Assembly: GCA_038206725.1 (NCBI GenBank)
Contig: JBBRAO010000002.1
Coordinates: 62,001-126,000 of the forward strand
Reading direction: 5' to 3'
From: JBAXXL01 sp038206725
Lineage (GTDB): Bacteria > Bacteroidota > Ignavibacteria > Kapaibacteriales > UBA2268
Length of the DNA: 64,000 nt
Numbering within the stretch: position 1 is the first letter of the stretch; every line of letters begins with the position of its first letter. The position numbers and the translations under genes are program-made. The notes under the pieces were generated by a model. The model ran no database searches and was not told the DNA's origin. It was given only the letters and a program-made list of their open reading frames with translations. Below are positions 51,385 through 60,629 of this stretch, one piece after another.

Positions 51385-51684
51385 ATAGAAAATAAATATA
51401 TACCGGCTAACATCTTTAATTTTCATCGGTGGCTGAAAACGACAGAGCCCGATGTAATTAAACAGCTTTGCATTCAGTGTTTGGAAATCTCCAATTATAA
51501 ATCCATTGGGTTTATGGAGCAACATTTTCCGAACGGCGGATACACGGCTTTGTGGTTATTGGCTGAAAGTCATCTGGCTGTCCATACCTTTCCCGAAAGC
51601 AAAGCAACATATTTGGAGCTTTCCGGATGCAACGAATCGAAAACCGAAGCCTTCAAAGCTGCACTTGAAAATTATCCGTATTAA
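51385..51684 (+). CDS. speD: S-adenosylmethionine decarboxylase proenzyme, start codon uncertain
   Basis: Makes decarboxylated AdoMet for spermidine synthesis. The small bacterial proenzyme is seen here: LLAESHLAVHTFPESKATYL contains the Glu-Ser pair where self-cleavage forms the pyruvoyl group, the catalytic His (VHT) follows, and the Cys proton donor is in SGCNES. The frame is open from 51376 after a TAG, but there is no ATG, GTG or TTG before TTG at 51481, which would cut off conserved residues such as FNFHRWL. ATA at 51385 has AGGAAA (51374-51379) at the right distance and is my best guess; ATT at 51379 is another. An assembly error is also possible. Confidence 0.75.
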   Translation: MENKYIPANIFNFHRWLKTTEPDVIKQLCIQCLEISNYKSIGFMEQHFPNGGYTALWLLAESHLAVHTFPESKATYLELSGCNESKTEAFKAALENYPY

Positions 51685-51700
51685 TAATAGTTTTGCCAAA

Positions 51701-51734
51701 TCATCGGATGACTGCCAGTCTTCGGATGAGTTGG
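51701..51734. repeat. Palindromic repeat family A, imperfect copy
   Basis: CATCGGATGACT - GCC - AGTCTTCGGATG with two mismatched pairs. Related to 49074-49106. Confidence 0.5.
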
Positions 51735-51748
51735 CAGATTATAGAAAC

Positions 51749-51776
51749 GTTCCCAAGCAGGAGCTTGGGAATGAGA
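51749..51776. repeat. Palindromic repeat family B, copy 2
   Basis: TTCCCAAGC (51750-51758), AGGA, GCTTGGGAA (51763-51771), then TGAGATTGG. Matches the copy at 1800-1828. Confidence 0.65.
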
Positions 51777-51801
51777 TTGGATTTTCTCATTGACAATGGA
51801 T

Positions 51802-52950
51802 TTAGTCTTTCAGTATCAATCTTGAAATTACAATTTTTTGTATTTCCGAAGTTCCCTCATAGATTTGCGTTAATTTTGCTTCGCGCATCAGTCTTTCGAC
51901 GTGGTATTCTTTCACATAACCGTAGCCGCCGTGGATTTGTACAGCCTCTGTAGTAACTTCCATAGCTATATCGGCGCAGTATTGTTTTGCCATCGCGCTT
52001 TGCAAACCATAAGGCAGATCATTGTCTTTCAACCAAGCCGATTTCAAGCAGAGATTCCTTGCGTTTTCGATTTTGACCGCCATATCAGCAAGTTTGAATG
52101 CTATTACTTGGTGATTGCAAATCTCGGTTCCAAATGCTTTGCGTTCTTTAGAATATTTTAAAGCTCTTTCATAAGCCCCCTCAGCTATTCCTAATGCTTG
52201 TGAAGCAATACCGATACGACCGCCATCCAATAGTTTCATCGCCAATGTAAATCCAAAACCGTCCGCGCCAATTCTATTTTCTTTAGGGACTACCACATCA
52301 TTAAAATAAACCGAATGTGTGTCGGAGCTTCGCATACCCATTTTGTCCTCGTGTGGTCCTAAAGTTATTCCGGGAGTGTTTTTCTCGACAATAAAAGCGT
52401 TTATGCCCTTATGCCTTTTTTCCGGATTTGTTTGAGCAATCAACAAATAAGTTGTGGCGGAATTTGCGTTAGTTATCCAATTTTTTGTGCCATTTACCAA
52501 ATAATAATCTCCTTTATCTTCGGCAGTTGTCCTTTGGAAAGTGGCATCCGATCCGGCTTCGGGTTCAGATAGTAAAAACGCGCCAATATGCTCCCCACGC
52601 GCCAGAGGTCGTAAGTACTTTTCTTTTTGAGCTTCTGTACCGTATTTCTCTATACCCGAACAAACAAGAGAATTGGTAACTGACATAATTACCCCCAAAG
52701 TAGCATCTACTTTGGAAATTTCTTCTATTGCAAGCACGTAAGAAATAGTGTCTGTTCCGGCTCCATCGTAATCAGGACTAACCATCATACCCATATAACC
52801 TAAATCAGCCAATGCTTTTACGTGATGAGTGGGATATTCTTGGTTAGCGTCACGTTCTAAGACGTCTTTAATCAGTTCATTTTGCGCGTAATCCCTTGCG
52901 GATTCCTGTATCATCAATTGTTCTTCTGTGTATTCGAAATTCATAAACAA
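51802..52950 (-). CDS. Acyl-CoA dehydrogenase (short-chain type)
   Basis: 382 residues. Acyl-CoA dehydrogenase family: FAD/CoA motifs (FLLSEPEAGSDATFQRTTA, RIGIASQALGIAEGAYERAL) and the C-terminal catalytic Glu in IYEGTSEIQ. The first step of beta-oxidation is the oxidation of acyl-CoA to trans-2-enoyl-CoA, with electrons going to ETF. This is the last gene of the seven-gene cluster; 29 bp separate it from the nitronate monooxygenase-like gene upstream. The chain length is inferred as short (butyryl type) from the context, not proven. Confidence 0.93.
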   Translation of the reverse strand: MFMNFEYTEEQLMIQESARDYAQNELIKDVLERDANQEYPTHHVKALADLGYMGMMVSPDYDGAGTDTISYVLAIEEISKVDATLGVIMSVTNSLVCSGIEKYGTEAQKEKYLRPLARGEHIGAFLLSEPEAGSDATFQRTTAEDKGDYYLVNGTKNWITNANSATTYLLIAQTNPEKRHKGINAFIVEKNTPGITLGPHEDKMGMRSSDTHSVYFNDVVVPKENRIGADGFGFTLAMKLLDGGRIGIASQALGIAEGAYERALKYSKERKAFGTEICNHQVIAFKLADMAVKIENARNLCLKSAWLKDNDLPYGLQSAMAKQYCADIAMEVTTEAVQIHGGYGYVKEYHVERLMREAKLTQIYEGTSEIQKIVISRLILKD

Positions 52951-52979
52951 ACTCCTATAATTTTCTAATGTTTTTTAAC

Positions 52980-53924
52980 CTAAAGGTTTATTGACTCCAA
53001 CCTTTCCTTCTCTTTCCTAAATTCCGATATAATTTCGTCTATAATCTCTTTAACCGGCTTAATTGCATCAATCAAACAAATTGCTTGTCCAATCTCAAGT
53101 TCACCTTCATCTATATCGCCTTCGAACATCCCTAATTTTGAACGCCCCACCCCCAAAAGTTGTAATAATTCTTCAGCGGTGGCATTCCTTTTTTCAGCGT
53201 CCGAAATCTCCTGATAGAACTTATTTTTGATAAGTCTAACCGGAGTAAGTTTTTTTAACGCAAGGAAGGTGTCGTTTTCTCCTGCTTCTACTATTCTACG
53301 TTTGAAATTTATGTGAGCCGATGATTCTTCCGATGCAACAAACCGCGAACCGATTTGTACACCATCCGCCCCTAAAGCCATAGCCGCGAGAAGACCTTTG
53401 CCTGTGGCAATTCCCCCCGCGGCTATTAGCCGAATATTAATAGCTTTGCGGACAGCCGGAATCAGAGTGAAAGTTGTCAACTCATCAACCCCATTGTGTC
53501 CGCCGGCTTCGAAACCCTCTGCAACAATGGCGTCCACACCTGCGGCTTCGGATTTCAAAGCAAATTTAACATTTGATACTACGTGAGCAACTTTAATATT
53601 ATTTTCCTGTAGTTTTTTCGTCCAAGTATTCGGATTTCCGGCTGAAGTAAAAACGATAGGAACTTTTTGGTCAATGCAGATATTAATAAATTCCGCCGCA
53701 TTTGAAAACAACAGAGGAATATTCACACCGAAAGGTTTATCGGTGGCGTTTTTGCATTTTTCTATATGTTCAACCAATATATCCGAGTTCATCGAACCCG
53801 AACCGATTAATCCCAAACCGCCTGCATTGCTAACAGCCGAAGCTAATCGCCAGCCGCTACACCATATCATACCGCCTTGAATGATAGGATACTTAATATT
53901 AAAGAGCTCTTGTAATGATTTCAT
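52980..53924 (-). CDS. Nitronate monooxygenase / FabK-like flavoprotein
   Basis: 314 residues, a TIM-barrel FMN enzyme. Motifs are GGMIWCSGWRLASAVSNAGG, VVSNVKFALKSEAAGVDAIV, EGFEAGGHNG and GADGVQIGSRFVASEES. The family includes nitronate monooxygenases, FabK enoyl-ACP reductases and related enzymes. It is embedded in an acyl-CoA operon, so a role in acyl-CoA metabolism is more likely than nitronate removal. The substrate cannot be read from sequence. Confidence 0.85.
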   Translation of the reverse strand: MKSLQELFNIKYPIIQGGMIWCSGWRLASAVSNAGGLGLIGSGSMNSDILVEHIEKCKNATDKPFGVNIPLLFSNAAEFINICIDQKVPIVFTSAGNPNTWTKKLQENNIKVAHVVSNVKFALKSEAAGVDAIVAEGFEAGGHNGVDELTTFTLIPAVRKAINIRLIAAGGIATGKGLLAAMALGADGVQIGSRFVASEESSAHINFKRRIVEAGENDTFLALKKLTPVRLIKNKFYQEISDAEKRNATAEELLQLLGVGRSKLGMFEGDIDEGELEIGQAICLIDAIKPVKEIIDEIISEFRKEKERLESINL

Positions 53925-53934
53925 TGTTTACCAA

Positions 53935-55179
53935 TTAAAAATTCTTTTTATAAACTATAGCAACGATGGTTTTATCGTCGCCACCCATATTTACAGACAA
54001 AGCGTAAGGTCTCTCTGGAGTGATTTCGATTTGAGCGTCCCCAGCTTTTCCGGTTAATTGTTCCCAAATTGTGACAGCCTGATGAACGCCTGTTCCACCG
54101 GTTGGATGACCCCAAGCTACTAAACCGCCTGTGGTATTAAATGGTGTTTTGCCTGTTCTGCTTGTATTTCCTGCTATTACATAATCCGGAGCTTCACCGT
54201 GTGCGGCAAAACCGATAGCTTCCACAGCCATTAAACCTGCAATTGTAAAGCAATCGTGACATTCTACTGTACCAAGTTGTTCTTTTGTAATTCCGGCATT
54301 TTCCAATGCGAGGGCTACCGTGCGTTTGGTTGTTTCCAATACTGTCAAATCGCTTGGTGTAATGGTTATATCGTCTTCTAATTGAGCGAAACCAACTATT
54401 TCCACAGCGTCTTGCACTTTTGCTCCGATGCGTTTCAATCCTTCTTCGGAAACTATTGCGATTGCCGAAGCACCATCGGAAACTTTAGAACAATCATATA
54501 CATTCAGATGGTCAACAAAGAATTTGCCATTTGGTTCAGCAGAAGCTAATTGCTCCAAATCCTCAACTGTATTGTGGTATTCCTGTGCCGTAGGACAAAG
54601 CCTTGCATTTTCGACGGCATTTTTAAACCATTTTGCCATAGCTTTTCTGGTTTTTTCTTTTCCGAACTTTTCGTAATAAGCACCTGCACGATTACTGAAC
54701 TGCCCCGGGAAGAAATAAGCGTGTCCGTTTTTGCGTTCTTTATACCAACCCGCACCTGCAAGAATATCAGCAACATAAATTGCTTTTACTGTATTTTGTA
54801 CTTCAAAGCCCAATGACAATACAACATCCGCAGTTTCAGCTAATACCGACCGAATACCTGAGGATAAAGCTAACCCACCCGAACAGCAAGCCCCTTCAAC
54901 TCTGGTCGATGGTTTATATCTTAAACCCTCGTCAATTGTCGGCATAAATCCTGCTAAGTTGCCTTGTTTGTTGAATCTTGCTGCCATAAAGTTGCCGATT
55001 ACACATTCATCAACCATTTTAGCACCACCGATTTGCTCAAGCACACCGACACCTGCTTCTTTTATATATTCTTCCAAACCGCGTTGAGGTTTTTTGGGAC
55101 TGAATTCTTTTCGGCCTGTACCTATTGAAATTGTATTATACCCGCCGATCATATATACTTTTTTTCTTAACTTACTCAT
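53935..55179 (-). CDS. Thiolase (acetyl-CoA acetyltransferase / SCP-x type)
   Basis: 414 residues from the ATG at 55179. The longer frame (ATG at 55224) overlaps the upstream gene by 26 bp and is less likely. The catalytic nucleophile is Cys98 (EGACCSGGLALSSG); the C-terminal half carries the conserved HDC (ECHDCFTIAG) and GHPTGGTG. These are non-classical SCP-x-like thiolases rather than FadA-type. In this cluster it would split acetoacetyl-CoA to two acetyl-CoA. Confidence 0.9.
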   Translation of the reverse strand: MSKLRKKVYMIGGYNTISIGTGRKEFSPKKPQRGLEEYIKEAGVGVLEQIGGAKMVDECVIGNFMAARFNKQGNLAGFMPTIDEGLRYKPSTRVEGACCSGGLALSSGIRSVLAETADVVLSLGFEVQNTVKAIYVADILAGAGWYKERKNGHAYFFPGQFSNRAGAYYEKFGKEKTRKAMAKWFKNAVENARLCPTAQEYHNTVEDLEQLASAEPNGKFFVDHLNVYDCSKVSDGASAIAIVSEEGLKRIGAKVQDAVEIVGFAQLEDDITITPSDLTVLETTKRTVALALENAGITKEQLGTVECHDCFTIAGLMAVEAIGFAAHGEAPDYVIAGNTSRTGKTPFNTTGGLVAWGHPTGGTGVHQAVTIWEQLTGKAGDAQIEITPERPYALSVNMGGDDKTIVAIVYKKNF

Positions 55180-55198
55180 ATTTGTTTCTTTACTAATG

Positions 55199-56533
55199 TT
55201 ATAAATAATTATTAATTGGTCCATAAGCGTGGAAAAATCCGGTCAAAAGAACCTTGTTCACGTCATCTTCGGAATGAGCCACTCCATCGGAAATTAATTT
55301 AAGTCCGATATTTTTTGAATTGATAGAGAAATTTTTGGCTAAATCGGCACCCAAAGTGTCCATTCCATTCAGCTCATTGAAATATTCCGTCAATGTTAAT
55401 TCTTTGTTTTTATCTGAAATAACAGATTTCCAAGGTTGTAGTTTTGTTGGCAAAACACCTAATTTATCATCGCATTTAGATTGCAATTCAACAATAGGTG
55501 TATATTCTTGGTTTTTCATATCAAATATGCCGATAATTTTGCCCCTTTCGTATTGCAAAATACCGTTCTTTTGAGACCCGTCGGAATTTTGACCGCCTTT
55601 GACTCCAAGGTTCATCATTTCATCGAGCAAATCACTTTGAATGACTTGACCGGTCAAATAACCCTGCATTACTTTCATAATAAATTGGCAAACATCGACA
55701 CCGACATAATCTACCAACTGGAATATTCCCATAGGACGAATTAACAAATCCTGAGTAATTTTGTTAATCATATATATTGATTCAACTTTGGTGTAATGCG
55801 TTGAAAGTCTTTCAACTTCGCTTACAGCAAAAAGTATATCGCGCATAAAATGCCCATTACCAATAAAACCAGCTATATCGTTTGCAGGAACGATGATTTT
55901 GCGTAAGGATTTGGCATAGTTATTAGCGAATTCGATTAAATCTTTTTCCGTTTTTTCCGTTATTATCAATTCAACCAATTTTTGAATAGCAGGTGGGTTA
56001 TAGAAATGGAAACCTAGAATCCTTCCATCTAATTTTGCTCTTTCATCAATTACGTGAATAGGAATTGAGGATGTATTTGTAAAATACCAAGGTTTATTCG
56101 GATTGTTTGTGTCAATCTGCGATAATAGCTTGATTTTTAGTGATTCATCTTCGCTTGCGGCTTCAAATACCAAATATGAATGGTATGCCGATTCGATGGT
56201 GGTTACCGGTCTAACAATTTTGAGTGTATCGAAAATATACTGATCAATAATTTCACCATTTTCAATCAAATCGTTTTGATGGTGATAGATCTTTCTCAAG
56301 TCGTTGATTTTTTTCTCAGCAAGTTTTCTCACTTGAACTCTTAGATATTCCACCAACCCTGTCAATGCTTTAGTTGAAATATCAATAGCGTTTAGAACAT
56401 AAGTGTTGTCTTTGTTCTCGGGTTTTAGGCTTAAATCAACCATTTCAATTGCGGTTAATAATAAAATGCCTGAACCCATTTTACCGGCCGCGCCTAAAAT
56501 GCTTACATTCTGCAGTCTTTCATCATAAGTCAT
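55199..56533 (-). CDS. 3-hydroxyacyl-CoA dehydrogenase family protein
   Basis: 444 residues, longer than the 280-residue 3-hydroxybutyryl-CoA dehydrogenases. The N-terminal half is a Rossmann NAD-binding domain (GAAGKMGSG, residues 14-22) with Ser155/Ser156 and the catalytic His176 (FHFYNPP); the C-terminal domain (PMGIFQLVDYVGVDV) follows. It converts 3-hydroxyacyl-CoA to 3-oxoacyl-CoA. It sits 41 bp after the enoyl-CoA hydratase stop and 19 bp before the thiolase. Confidence 0.88.
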   Translation of the reverse strand: MTYDERLQNVSILGAAGKMGSGILLLTAIEMVDLSLKPENKDNTYVLNAIDISTKALTGLVEYLRVQVRKLAEKKINDLRKIYHHQNDLIENGEIIDQYIFDTLKIVRPVTTIESAYHSYLVFEAASEDESLKIKLLSQIDTNNPNKPWYFTNTSSIPIHVIDERAKLDGRILGFHFYNPPAIQKLVELIITEKTEKDLIEFANNYAKSLRKIIVPANDIAGFIGNGHFMRDILFAVSEVERLSTHYTKVESIYMINKITQDLLIRPMGIFQLVDYVGVDVCQFIMKVMQGYLTGQVIQSDLLDEMMNLGVKGGQNSDGSQKNGILQYERGKIIGIFDMKNQEYTPIVELQSKCDDKLGVLPTKLQPWKSVISDKNKELTLTEYFNELNGMDTLGADLAKNFSINSKNIGLKLISDGVAHSEDDVNKVLLTGFFHAYGPINNYL

Positions 56534-56574
56534 ATTATTCTTAAATTTAATGATTAAAATATTATTTTACTTTT

Positions 56575-57336
56575 TTACCAATTTGGATTTCGTTTTTCCA
56601 AAAATGCTGTCATTCCTTCCTTTCCTTCGCCTTGGAAAAGATCGGAAAAATGCTCTCTTTCCATTGTACAGCCCTCTTCGAACGATGCAAGAAGACCTTT
56701 TCTTGAAACTTGTTTAACTTTTTGAATTGCCAGTGGTCCTTTTGTCATTATTTTTTTGGCAAGTGCTTTAGCGTCGTACAATAGAGACTCCGGCTCGGAT
56801 AATTTTTGCACCAGACCTACTCTATAGGCTTCTTCGCCATTAATCATATCGGCTGTAAGAAGCAACATCATTGCGTTTCCCAAACCAATTAATCTCGGCA
56901 ATCTTTGAGTGCCGGCATATCCGGGTATTAAACCCAAATTTACCTCCGGTTGACCAAATTTTGCAAACTTTGTGGCAATTCTGATATCGCAGGCTAAAGC
57001 CAATTCGCAACCCCCGCCAAGAGCAAACCCATTCACCGCGGCGATAACCGGAATGTTCAGCATCTCCAAACGCTCGAATGTTTTCTGCCCTATATTTGAG
57101 AAAACGAACGCTTCGGCTTTGCTTTTATTTACCATTTCCGAAATATCGGCACCGGCGACAAATGCTTTGCCTTCACCGGTTATGATTAATGCTTTTATAT
57201 TTGGATCTAAATTGTCCAAGTAATCGTTCATCTCGTCGAAAAAATTCGAATTCAAGGCGTTCATTGCTTCGGGACGAGAAATTGTTATTACCGCAATTCT
57301 CTCGTTTTCTTCAATTTTTAGATTTTTGTAATTCAT
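56575..57336 (-). CDS. Enoyl-CoA hydratase
   Basis: 253 residues, crotonase fold. Both catalytic glutamates are present: Glu111 (LGGGCELALACD) and Glu131 (FGQPEVNLGLIPGYAGTQRL). The enzyme adds water to trans-2-enoyl-CoA to form 3-hydroxyacyl-CoA. The two Glu indicate a true hydratase rather than an isomerase. Context supports crotonyl-CoA as the substrate. Confidence 0.93.
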   Translation of the reverse strand: MNYKNLKIEENERIAVITISRPEAMNALNSNFFDEMNDYLDNLDPNIKALIITGEGKAFVAGADISEMVNKSKAEAFVFSNIGQKTFERLEMLNIPVIAAVNGFALGGGCELALACDIRIATKFAKFGQPEVNLGLIPGYAGTQRLPRLIGLGNAMMLLLTADMINGEEAYRVGLVQKLSEPESLLYDAKALAKKIMTKGPLAIQKVKQVSRKGLLASFEEGCTMEREHFSDLFQGEGKEGMTAFLEKRNPNW

Positions 57337-57380
57337 AATTTTTAATTTATAATTATATTATTCGTTTATACATTTAGTAA

Positions 57381-60300
57381 CTACATTCCTCTGCGGTATT
57401 TTCCGCCGATTTCGTAGAGTGTTTTAGTTATTTGACCAAGCGAAGCACATTCAACAGTATTAAGTAGTTCTTCAAATATATTGCCGTTGTTTAGTGCTAC
57501 GGTTCTTAATTTTTCCAAGGCGTCTTCAACTTTGTCTTTATTTACTTCTTTGAACTTATCCAATGAATTAAGTCTGTCTTTTTTCTCTTCGTCCGAAGCA
57601 CGTGTAATAGTCATCTGATCGTAAAGGTTTTCAGGCTTTTCATTCACAAATTTATTTACACCGATAATCGGATATTCACCTGTTTGTTTCTGATATTCAT
57701 AATACATAGATTGTTCTTGAATCTTTGAACGTTGATATTGAGTTTCCATCGCCCCAAGTACTCCACCCCTTCTCGAAATTCGATTAAATTCTTCCAAAAC
57801 GGCATTTTCAACCAAGTCGGTTAAATACTCAACGATGTAAGAACCTTGGTTAGGATTTTCATTTTTGAGCATACCGAATTCATTGGTCAAAATCATTTGG
57901 ATTGCCATTGAGCGGCGGACGGATTCTTCTGTCGGCGTTGTAACCGCTTCATCGTAGGAATTTGTGTGAAGCGAATTGCAATTATCGTAGAAAGCCAATA
58001 GACCTTGAAGCGTTGTTCTAATATCATTGAAATCAATTTCCTGAGCGTGTAGTGAGCGTCCTGAAGTTTGAATATGATACTTCAGAGCTTGACTGCGCGG
58101 GCTTGCGTTGTATTTATATTTCATTGCGACCGACCATATTCTACGTGCTACCCTGCCGATTACTGAATATTCCGGGTCCATCCCGTTTGAGAAAAAGAAC
58201 GAAAGATTCGGTGCGAATTCATCAATTTTCAAACCTCGGTTTAAGAAGTATTCGACATAAGTAAACCCGTTTGCCAAAGTAAATGCCAATTGAGTAATCG
58301 GGTTTGCTCCTGCTTCGGCAATATGATAACCGCTTATGCTTATTGAGTAATAATTGCGGATAGCTTTTTTCGAAAGGTACTCCTGCAAATCGCCAATCAT
58401 TTTCATTGCGAAATTAATTGAGAAAACGCAGGTGTTTTGTCCCTGATCTTCCTTCAACATATCGGCTTGTACTGTACCGCGCAATCTGCGGAAAGTTTCA
58501 ACTTTAATGCGCTCTTTTTCTTCCTGCGGTATAGTTTCGTCCGACAAGCCCAGCCTTTTGAGTTCTCTACGATATGCCGTCATAAAGTAGAAAGCCACCA
58601 TAATTGGAGCCGGTGCGTTTATAGTCAATGATACAGAAGTCATAGGATCTAACTGGTCAAAACCTAAAAGCATCTCATCCATATCGTTAATTGTGCAAAT
58701 TGAAACACCGCTTTCACCGATTTTACCGTAAATATCCGGTTCGATTGCAGGGTCGGCGGCATAAAGTGTTATGCCGTCAAAGGCTGTCGAAAGCCTTTTC
58801 GCCGCATCGGAATCCGAAAGGTAATGGAAGCGTTTATTTGTTCTTAGCGGCCCACCCTCGCCTGCAAATTGACGTTTAGGGTCTTCGTTTGTTCTTTTGA
58901 ATGGAAATACTCCCGCAGTATAAGGAAATTCTCCGGGAAGATTCTCTTTATAATGAAATTTGACAAGTTCATACCACGATCTAAATTGAGGCAAGGCCAC
59001 TTTAGGCATAGTCGAACCGGAGAGAGTTTTTGAAAACAGCTCTACACAAATTTCTCTATTGCTAATTGTATATTTGATTTCATCATTTTGATAGGCTTTC
59101 TTCGTGATTTCCCATTTTGTAATAAAATCGCGAGTATCTTGGTTCAAGCCATCCCATCTGTTATCATACTCTTTTGCTAAAATCTCTTGAGTGTTTTCCT
59201 CAAATATCTGCTTGATAGTTTCTTGAATCGCAAAACAATCACTCGCTAAAAGAGCCTCCGATTCTGCTTTACTGTGATATTCTTTTATCACGGCGGTTAT
59301 TTCGGAAAGATAGTTCGAACGGTTATTGTCCAATAAGCCGAAATTTTCCTGCCGCTTAGTTTGCAAAGCGGTAATCGCGGGTTTCACTTTGTAATCAAAG
59401 CCTGTTTTTTCTTGTACATAAGCTAAAATATCTTTGAATAATCGGTTTACCCCGTGGTTGTTGAATTGTGCACTCGATACCGCATAAACAGGTAATTCAG
59501 CATCTTCGAGTTGGATATTATGAGGAATTTTTACCTGACGGGAGCGGATAAAATTAATCAGAACTTCGCGCAGTGCGTCTTCAGAGCCGAATTTTTCGAA
59601 TTTATTAATTACTATAAATTCTGCCAAATCCAACATATCAATTTTTTCTAATTGGGTAGGGGCACCGAATTCCGCCGTCATTACATAAACCGCCGCGTCG
59701 CTAATTTCTTTAATTCTGCTGTTGCCTTGCCCTATACCGCTGGTTTCGACAATTATCAAATCAAAGCCATAAGCTTTAAGCAAATCTATAGAATTATGTA
59801 AAGCCGCACTGAGTTCGGTTGAACTGTCGCGAGTGGCGAAACTTCTGAAAAATACTCTGTCATTATAAATTTGATTATATCTAATTCTATCGCCTAAAAG
59901 CGCACCGCCTGTTGTGGATTTCGAAGGATCAACAGCCAAAACACCAATCTTAACATCCTCGGTAAAAGCCAAAAACCTGCCGATAAGTTCATCAATCAGT
60001 GAGCTTTTACCGCTTCCACCGGTACCTGTAAAGCCCAAAACCAATGACTTACCACCATCAATTTTCCCAAGGACTGATTGGATATTATTACTTTTATTCT
60101 CATCGCTTACGCAATTTTCAAGAAACGAAAGCTCACGCGAAAGTTTAAAATAATTTATTTGATTATTAAAATTTGAAAAATCCGGATCACTTTGCTCCGA
60201 TGATTTATCATTTTCTAAAATTCTTAGGATAATATCGTCGGCAATACCGTCAATCCCAATAGTCTGACCATCGGTAGCGTGATATAGCCTTGCCACTCCA

Positions 60301-60620
60301 TAAGCTTCCAAATCCTTGATTTCCGAGGGTAATATTACACCCCCGCCGCCTCCGAAAACCAATTTATCCGTGGCTCCGTTTCGGCGCAATTCATCAACGA
60401 CATAACGAAAATACTCGTTATGCCCACCTTGGTAGGAGCTAATCAGTAAAGCATCTACATCTTCCTGCAAAGCCGTGGTAATCACTTCATTCACAGAACG
60501 GTTATGCCCCAAATGAATGATTTCCGCCCCGCGTTTTTGCAAAAGCCTTCTAAAAATATTAACCGAAACGTCGTGACCATCAAAAAGTGCCGTCGCGGTA
60601 AGAACTTTTATTCTCCTCAT
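57381..60620 (-). CDS. icmF: Fused isobutyryl-CoA mutase (IcmF type)
   Basis: 1079 residues with three parts in the order typical of IcmF: an N-terminal B12-binding domain (LFDGHDVSVNIFRR, His16 as axial ligand, HLGHNRSVNEV, SSYQGGHNEYF), a MeaB-like G-domain chaperone with Walker A GTGGSGKSSLID (Lys205), and a C-terminal TIM-barrel mutase domain (RRLRGTVQADMLKEDQGQNT, SGYHIAEAGANP). It interconverts isobutyryl-CoA and n-butyryl-CoA with adenosylcobalamin; some relatives use pivalyl- or isovaleryl-CoA. Which substrate applies would depend on active-site residues I could not align. Confidence 0.93.
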   Translation of the reverse strand: MRRIKVLTATALFDGHDVSVNIFRRLLQKRGAEIIHLGHNRSVNEVITTALQEDVDALLISSYQGGHNEYFRYVVDELRRNGATDKLVFGGGGGVILPSEIKDLEAYGVARLYHATDGQTIGIDGIADDIILRILENDKSSEQSDPDFSNFNNQINYFKLSRELSFLENCVSDENKSNNIQSVLGKIDGGKSLVLGFTGTGGSGKSSLIDELIGRFLAFTEDVKIGVLAVDPSKSTTGGALLGDRIRYNQIYNDRVFFRSFATRDSSTELSAALHNSIDLLKAYGFDLIIVETSGIGQGNSRIKEISDAAVYVMTAEFGAPTQLEKIDMLDLAEFIVINKFEKFGSEDALREVLINFIRSRQVKIPHNIQLEDAELPVYAVSSAQFNNHGVNRLFKDILAYVQEKTGFDYKVKPAITALQTKRQENFGLLDNNRSNYLSEITAVIKEYHSKAESEALLASDCFAIQETIKQIFEENTQEILAKEYDNRWDGLNQDTRDFITKWEITKKAYQNDEIKYTISNREICVELFSKTLSGSTMPKVALPQFRSWYELVKFHYKENLPGEFPYTAGVFPFKRTNEDPKRQFAGEGGPLRTNKRFHYLSDSDAAKRLSTAFDGITLYAADPAIEPDIYGKIGESGVSICTINDMDEMLLGFDQLDPMTSVSLTINAPAPIMVAFYFMTAYRRELKRLGLSDETIPQEEKERIKVETFRRLRGTVQADMLKEDQGQNTCVFSINFAMKMIGDLQEYLSKKAIRNYYSISISGYHIAEAGANPITQLAFTLANGFTYVEYFLNRGLKIDEFAPNLSFFFSNGMDPEYSVIGRVARRIWSVAMKYKYNASPRSQALKYHIQTSGRSLHAQEIDFNDIRTTLQGLLAFYDNCNSLHTNSYDEAVTTPTEESVRRSMAIQMILTNEFGMLKNENPNQGSYIVEYLTDLVENAVLEEFNRISRRGGVLGAMETQYQRSKIQEQSMYYEYQKQTGEYPIIGVNKFVNEKPENLYDQMTITRASDEEKKDRLNSLDKFKEVNKDKVEDALEKLRTVALNNGNIFEELLNTVECASLGQITKTLYEIGGKYRRGM

Positions 60621-60629
60621 AATTTTTTC

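Noticed and set aside
53935..55224. Longer thiolase start at 55224
   Set aside because: It overlaps the upstream dehydrogenase by 26 bp, and its first 15 residues (ending TNMSK) do not resemble thiolase starts; the ATG at 55179 fits better.
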